From the NCBI GenBank assembly GCA_002422795.1, contig DITJ01000113.1:1-34775 (forward strand): 34,775 bases of DNA. The letters are read 5' to 3'. The notes beneath the pieces are model-generated. The model saw nothing but the letters and a program-made list of their open reading frames with translations, did not search any database and had not been told where the DNA came from. Of the stretch, positions 31,448 to 34,775 are shown in pieces. This DNA comes from Alphaproteobacteria bacterium UBA6187 (GTDB taxonomy: Bacteria; Pseudomonadota; Alphaproteobacteria; Rickettsiales; UBA6187). A program made the translations under genes and the position numbers. Positions within the stretch are counted from its first letter, which is position 1, and the number at the start of each line of letters is the position of its first letter.

Positions 31448-32770
31448 CTACATCAATCCTGACCATGCAGGGTCTGATGCTTCCATCGGGGTTTTTACCT
31501 TGCGCTGGTTATATCCTGTTAAATCTATAGAATGGATACTCCATGCGCCTTGTTTATTGCCGGAAGATGGTGATTGGCGCGCATACATTATAATACGTCC
31601 ATTTGGCGCCCATGTTGGGCCTTCATCAAGGAAGCTTTCGGTTAGAAGGCGTTCGCCGCTGCCATCGGCGCGCATTACACCAATATAGAACTTATTGCTA
31701 TGCATTTTTGTAAATGCAATCCAGTCTCCACGTGGTGACCATACAGGCGTTCCATATCTGCCCCTGTCAGAAAAGCTGATGCGTTTTACACCACTACCAT
31801 CAGAATTCATGGTATAAAGCTGCTGAGAACCGCCACGGTCTGAGTTAAACACAATCTGGCTGCCATCAGGTGAGAATGAAGGTGATGTATCAATAACCCC
31901 TTGGCTGTTGGTAAGACGCTTCTTTTCGCCGGATGCAAGGTTCATTGTATAAATAGAGCTATCACCGCCAGATTCTACCGACATTACTATGGATTTACCA
32001 TCAGGCGAGAATCTTGGCGCGAAAGACATGCCAGGGAAATTACCAACTACCTGGGTTTTGCCGGTATCGACATTCCTTATATATACTTTTGGTATGCCTG
32101 ATATATAAGACATATATATCACTTCATTAGCAGCCGGGGAGAAACGTGGTGTTAAAACCAGGTCGCCGCCATCGGTTAAGAAACGGTGATTTTCACCATC
32201 TTGGTCCATAATAGAAAGGCGTTTTATACGTTTAATCGCAGGGCCTGATTCTGAAACATAAACAATGCGGCTATCGAAATAACCATTTTCCCCTGTGATG
32301 CGTTTATATACTTCATCGGCAATTAAATGCCCTACGCGGCGCCAGTTCTTATTGTTAGTAGTGAATGATTTTCCTGCAATCTGCTGTTGGCTGTAAACAT
32401 CCCATACGCGGAATTCAGTTCTAAATTCATCTGCGCCGCTAGTGGTTATGCCGCCTGTTACAAGGGCTGCCGCGCTGATCTGCCGCCAGTCTGGAAAGCT
32501 TGGCATAGTATCTTTGCTGGAGATTTGCTGTATGAATGCCTGTTTGCTGATGGATTTAAACAACCCTGATGATTCTAAATCTTTTTCCACAACATCCATT
32601 ATGGCTTTGCCTAAATCATTTTCAGATTCATTCCCGCCAACAAGATAGGGCAGGGCAACAGGGAGTGGGTCAACATTACCACGTGTAATATCAATGCTCA
32701 CAAGTGCATTGGCGGCTTGTGTGAAAAATGTGGCAACAATTAAAGCTGCAAAAAATAAACGGTATTTCAT
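31448..32770 (-). CDS. tolB: Tol-Pal system periplasmic protein TolB
   Basis: Periplasmic component of the Tol-Pal envelope system, which keeps the outer membrane attached during division. The start at 32770 gives a signal peptide MKYRLFFAALIVATFFTQAANA and 440 residues, normal for TolB. An N-terminal domain (SIDITRGNVDPLPVALPYLVG..) is followed by the six-bladed propeller with repeated SPDGKSIV/FSPDGSQIVFNSDR/WSPRGDWIAF motifs. The open frame extends to 32863, but those residues would bury the signal. The ribosome site is weak (AAAGA). Neither tolA nor pal is in the window. Confidence 0.95.
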   Translation of the reverse strand: MKYRLFFAALIVATFFTQAANALVSIDITRGNVDPLPVALPYLVGGNESENDLGKAIMDVVEKDLESSGLFKSISKQAFIQQISSKDTMPSFPDWRQISAAALVTGGITTSGADEFRTEFRVWDVYSQQQIAGKSFTTNNKNWRRVGHLIADEVYKRITGENGYFDSRIVYVSESGPAIKRIKRLSIMDQDGENHRFLTDGGDLVLTPRFSPAANEVIYMSYISGIPKVYIRNVDTGKTQVVGNFPGMSFAPRFSPDGKSIVMSVESGGDSSIYTMNLASGEKKRLTNSQGVIDTSPSFSPDGSQIVFNSDRGGSQQLYTMNSDGSGVKRISFSDRGRYGTPVWSPRGDWIAFTKMHSNKFYIGVMRADGSGERLLTESFLDEGPTWAPNGRIIMYARQSPSSGNKQGAWSIHSIDLTGYNQRKVKTPMEASDPAWSGLM

Positions 32771-32970
32771 ATTCTTTATAATCATAATGTTAATTAATAT
32801 TTCTAGATAATGACTGTTTTTACCTAAGGAAAGGATATGTGGTATTATAATTTCTATAAACAAACAATATAAATTTATTAAAATGTTTCATAATCATAAT
32901 TTTTGTAAAACAATTGATTCACTACTTATCCACAGGAACTTGTCAATTTTGAAACAAAAAATCTTCCCAA

Positions 32971-33016
32971 AGCCAGCTATATAGATATACTATAGCCAGC
33001 TATGTAGACATACTAT
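32971..33016. promoter_or_regulatory. Tandem 23-bp repeat with covarying dyads upstream of the RNR gene
   Basis: Two adjacent 23-bp units, 32971-32993 and 32994-33016, each beginning AGCCAGCTAT and ending ATACTAT. Each holds a dyad: TATAT-AG-ATATA in the first and TATGT-AG-ACATA in the second. The only two differences between units are symmetric and keep the dyad. The position between tolB and the reductase suggests a tandem operator; NrdR is a possible reader, but the match to its known box is poor. Confidence 0.55.
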
Positions 33017-33232
33017 TGCTATTCCATATAAACTTACTCATTTCAGATAAATCTTTGAAACTCCTTGAGTTAATACCACATATTGTGTGCATTGCTAATT
33101 TTTACACAAAATATGCAATTTAATGATGGACTTTATGCGAGATATTGATAGAATATACGTCGTGGAAAATTGTAATAAATAAATATCAGATATCTAAAAG
33201 CCTGAATATCAGCAAAATTTAAAGAGGAAGAA

Positions 33233-34775
33233 ATGGCCGTACCAGTAAATTCAATTCAGCTCGATAGAAGCAGGGATGCTAAACTTACAGATTTTGGCAA
33301 GGCTGTGCTGATAGACCGTTATTTACTCGATGGTGAAGATTTTCAATTAATGTTTGCCCGCGTTGCAGCTTTTTATAGCGACGATGCAGCACATGCGCAA
33401 AGGCTTTACGACTATATAAGCAATCTGTGGTTTATGCCTGCAACACCAATCCTTAGTAATGGTGGCACAAAGCGTGGCTTGCCTATTTCCTGCTTCTTAA
33501 ATGAAACCGAAGATAGCTTAAAAGGCATCGTAGATTTATGGAATGAAAATGTATGGCTTGCTGCCCGTGGCGGTGGTATTGGTAGTTACTGGGGTAATTT
33601 GCGCGCAATTGGTGAAACTGTGCGCGGCAATGGCAAAACATCTGGAGTAGTACCGTTTATAAGGGTACAGGATTCTTTAACGCTGGCTATTTCCCAAGGT
33701 TCCCTTCGTCGTGGTAGTTCTGCGGTTTATCTTCCGGTATGGCACCCTGAAATTGAAGAATTTATTGACCTGCGCCGCCCAACTGGCGGTGATCCTAACC
33801 GTAAAGCCTTAAATATCCACCACGGTGTTGTTATTAGCGATGATTTCATGCGCGCTGTAGAAAAAGATGATATATGGGAGCTACGCAGCCCTAAGGATAA
33901 ATCTGTTATTTCCATCATGCGTGCCCGTGATTTATGGATTAAATTATTGCTTGCCCGCCTTGAAACTGGCGAGCCTTATATGTTATTTTCAGATAACGTG
34001 AATAAACATGTGCCGGAAAGCTATAAGCGCCTTGGTCTGCAAGTTAAAACATCAAACCTGTGCAGTGAAATCACCCTTGCAACCGGCACTGACCATCTTG
34101 GCAAGGACCGCACTGCGGTATGCTGCCTTTCATCCCTCAATTTAGAAAATTATGATGAGTGGAAAGACCATCCAATGATAATTGAAGATATCATGCGGAT
34201 GCTGGATAATGTTCTTCAGGACTTTATTGATACTGCGCCAGTAGCAATGGAAAAAGCTGCATATTCCGCCAGCCGTGAGCGCAGTATTGGCCTGGGTGTT
34301 ATGGGCTTCCATTCATACCTGCAATCCAAAGGCATCCCGATGGAATCAGTTATGGCGAAAGTGTGGAACAAGAAAATGTTTGAGCATATCCGTAAAGAAG
34401 CTGATAAGGCCTCGGTTGTTCTAGCTGAAGAGCGCGGCGCTTGCCCTGATGCTGTGGAAGCTGGGCTAATGGAGCGTTTCACCCATAAAATGGCAGTAGC
34501 GCCAACTGCTTCAATTTCAATCATTTGCGGCAATTCATCCCCAGGGGTTGAGCCTTATGCTGCCAATAGCTTCACACAAAAAACCCTTACAGGTTCATTT
34601 GTGGTGCGCAATAAAAACCTGGTGAATTTACTTAATGAAAAAGGCCAGAATAATGATGATGTGTGGTCCTCAATTGCAACGCATGAAGGTTCGGTGCAGC
34701 AGCTTTCATTCCTTTCCCAGGATGAAAAAGATGTATTTAAAACCGCATTCGAACTAGACCAGCGCTGGCTGATTG
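33233..34775 (+). CDS. nrdA: Class I ribonucleoside-diphosphate reductase alpha subunit, 3' end beyond window
   Basis: Catalytic subunit that reduces ribonucleoside diphosphates to deoxy forms for DNA synthesis. 514 codons are visible; relatives of this compact type are about 600. There is no N-terminal ATP-cone, so the activity site for dATP inhibition appears absent. Active-site elements are LPISCFLNETEDS (redox Cys), SNLCSEI (radical Cys and Glu), CCLSSLNLENY (second redox Cys) and the phosphate-binding MAVAPTASISIICGNSSPGVEP. The start is strongly supported by GAGG 5 bases before the ATG. The long upstream region carries tandem dyads. The gene for the radical-generating beta subunit would be expected to the right, outside the window. 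Confidence 0.94.
   Translation, partial: MAVPVNSIQLDRSRDAKLTDFGKAVLIDRYLLDGEDFQLMFARVAAFYSDDAAHAQRLYDYISNLWFMPATPILSNGGTKRGLPISCFLNETEDSLKGIVDLWNENVWLAARGGGIGSYWGNLRAIGETVRGNGKTSGVVPFIRVQDSLTLAISQGSLRRGSSAVYLPVWHPEIEEFIDLRRPTGGDPNRKALNIHHGVVISDDFMRAVEKDDIWELRSPKDKSVISIMRARDLWIKLLLARLETGEPYMLFSDNVNKHVPESYKRLGLQVKTSNLCSEITLATGTDHLGKDRTAVCCLSSLNLENYDEWKDHPMIIEDIMRMLDNVLQDFIDTAPVAMEKAAYSASRERSIGLGVMGFHSYLQSKGIPMESVMAKVWNKKMFEHIRKEADKASVVLAEERGACPDAVEAGLMERFTHKMAVAPTASISIICGNSSPGVEPYAANSFTQKTLTGSFVVRNKNLVNLLNEKGQNNDDVWSSIATHEGSVQQLSFLSQDEKDVFKTAFELDQRWLI

Noticed and set aside
32971..33016. Naming the tandem dyads as NrdR boxes
   Set aside because: Spacing and sequence do not match the known NrdR consensus well, so only a general operator is proposed.
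1..34775. tRNA, rRNA, riboswitch, prophage or transposase genes
   Set aside because: No cloverleaf-like GTTCRA segments, rRNA motifs, integrase or transposase domains were recognised in any gap or frame.

Overview
The window looks like chromosome of a low-GC alphaproteobacterium, most like Rickettsiales or a related intracellular lineage. Evidence: an alphaproteobacterial-type UvrA (CPVSG in place of CPxCG in its first zinc motif), aconitase divergent from ccmAB, an NDUFS4-like complex I subunit, ETF-ubiquinone oxidoreductase, DUF983, and many palindromic repeats of the kind known from Rickettsia and Wolbachia. An intact RelA/SpoT enzyme, an aroE gene and a complete two-component system suggest a less reduced genome than Rickettsia. 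No name can be fixed from sequence alone. I saw no tRNA, rRNA, CRISPR array, transposase or phage gene.

Layout. 1-2546: aconitase (cut at the left edge), then a tiny membrane ORF and ccmA-ccmB (2699-4179). 4285-5306: an outer-membrane barrel gene whose 5' end carries a palindromic element, and a small lipoprotein. 5380-6993: ETF-QO. 7463-9437: transaldolase, a TlpA thioredoxin and DUF983. 9924-13206: a compact minus-strand operon doxX-msrB-dipZ-msrA that reads as a periplasmic methionine-sulfoxide repair module. 13793-17437: gyrA and an alpha/beta hydrolase. 17598-22619: minus-strand SPFH protein, NfeD, SpoT and AroE. 23066-25615: an Ala-rich exported protein and an OmpR-type response regulator/histidine kinase pair. 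25643-30326: HPP protein, then divergent ssb and uvrA. 30552-32770: xseB, the NDUFS4-like gene and tolB. 33233 to the end: class I ribonucleotide reductase alpha subunit, cut at the right edge.

The most unusual content lies between genes. One class is hairpins whose arms are made of iterated 7-bp (once 8-bp) units. The unit sequence differs by locus, yet every unit fits roughly GTKNNTN. They sit next to the starts of gyrA, the response regulator, ssb and uvrA, and between spoT and nfeD. A second class is MITE-like palindromes. Two copies have 9-10 bp flanking direct repeats, and one paralogue has changed its stem motif in all four places at once. One palindrome is read in frame inside the outer-membrane protein gene. 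Two further cases of paired change or wobble-only mismatch (upstream of the reductase gene, and downstream of uvrA) suggest selection on structure.

Functionally the window combines respiration and cytochrome c maturation (ccmAB, ETF-QO, NDUFS4-like, TlpA, DUF983), periplasmic thiol repair, DNA topology and repair (gyrA, ssb, uvrA, xseB, RNR), stringent response and envelope maintenance (tolB, NfeD/SPFH).
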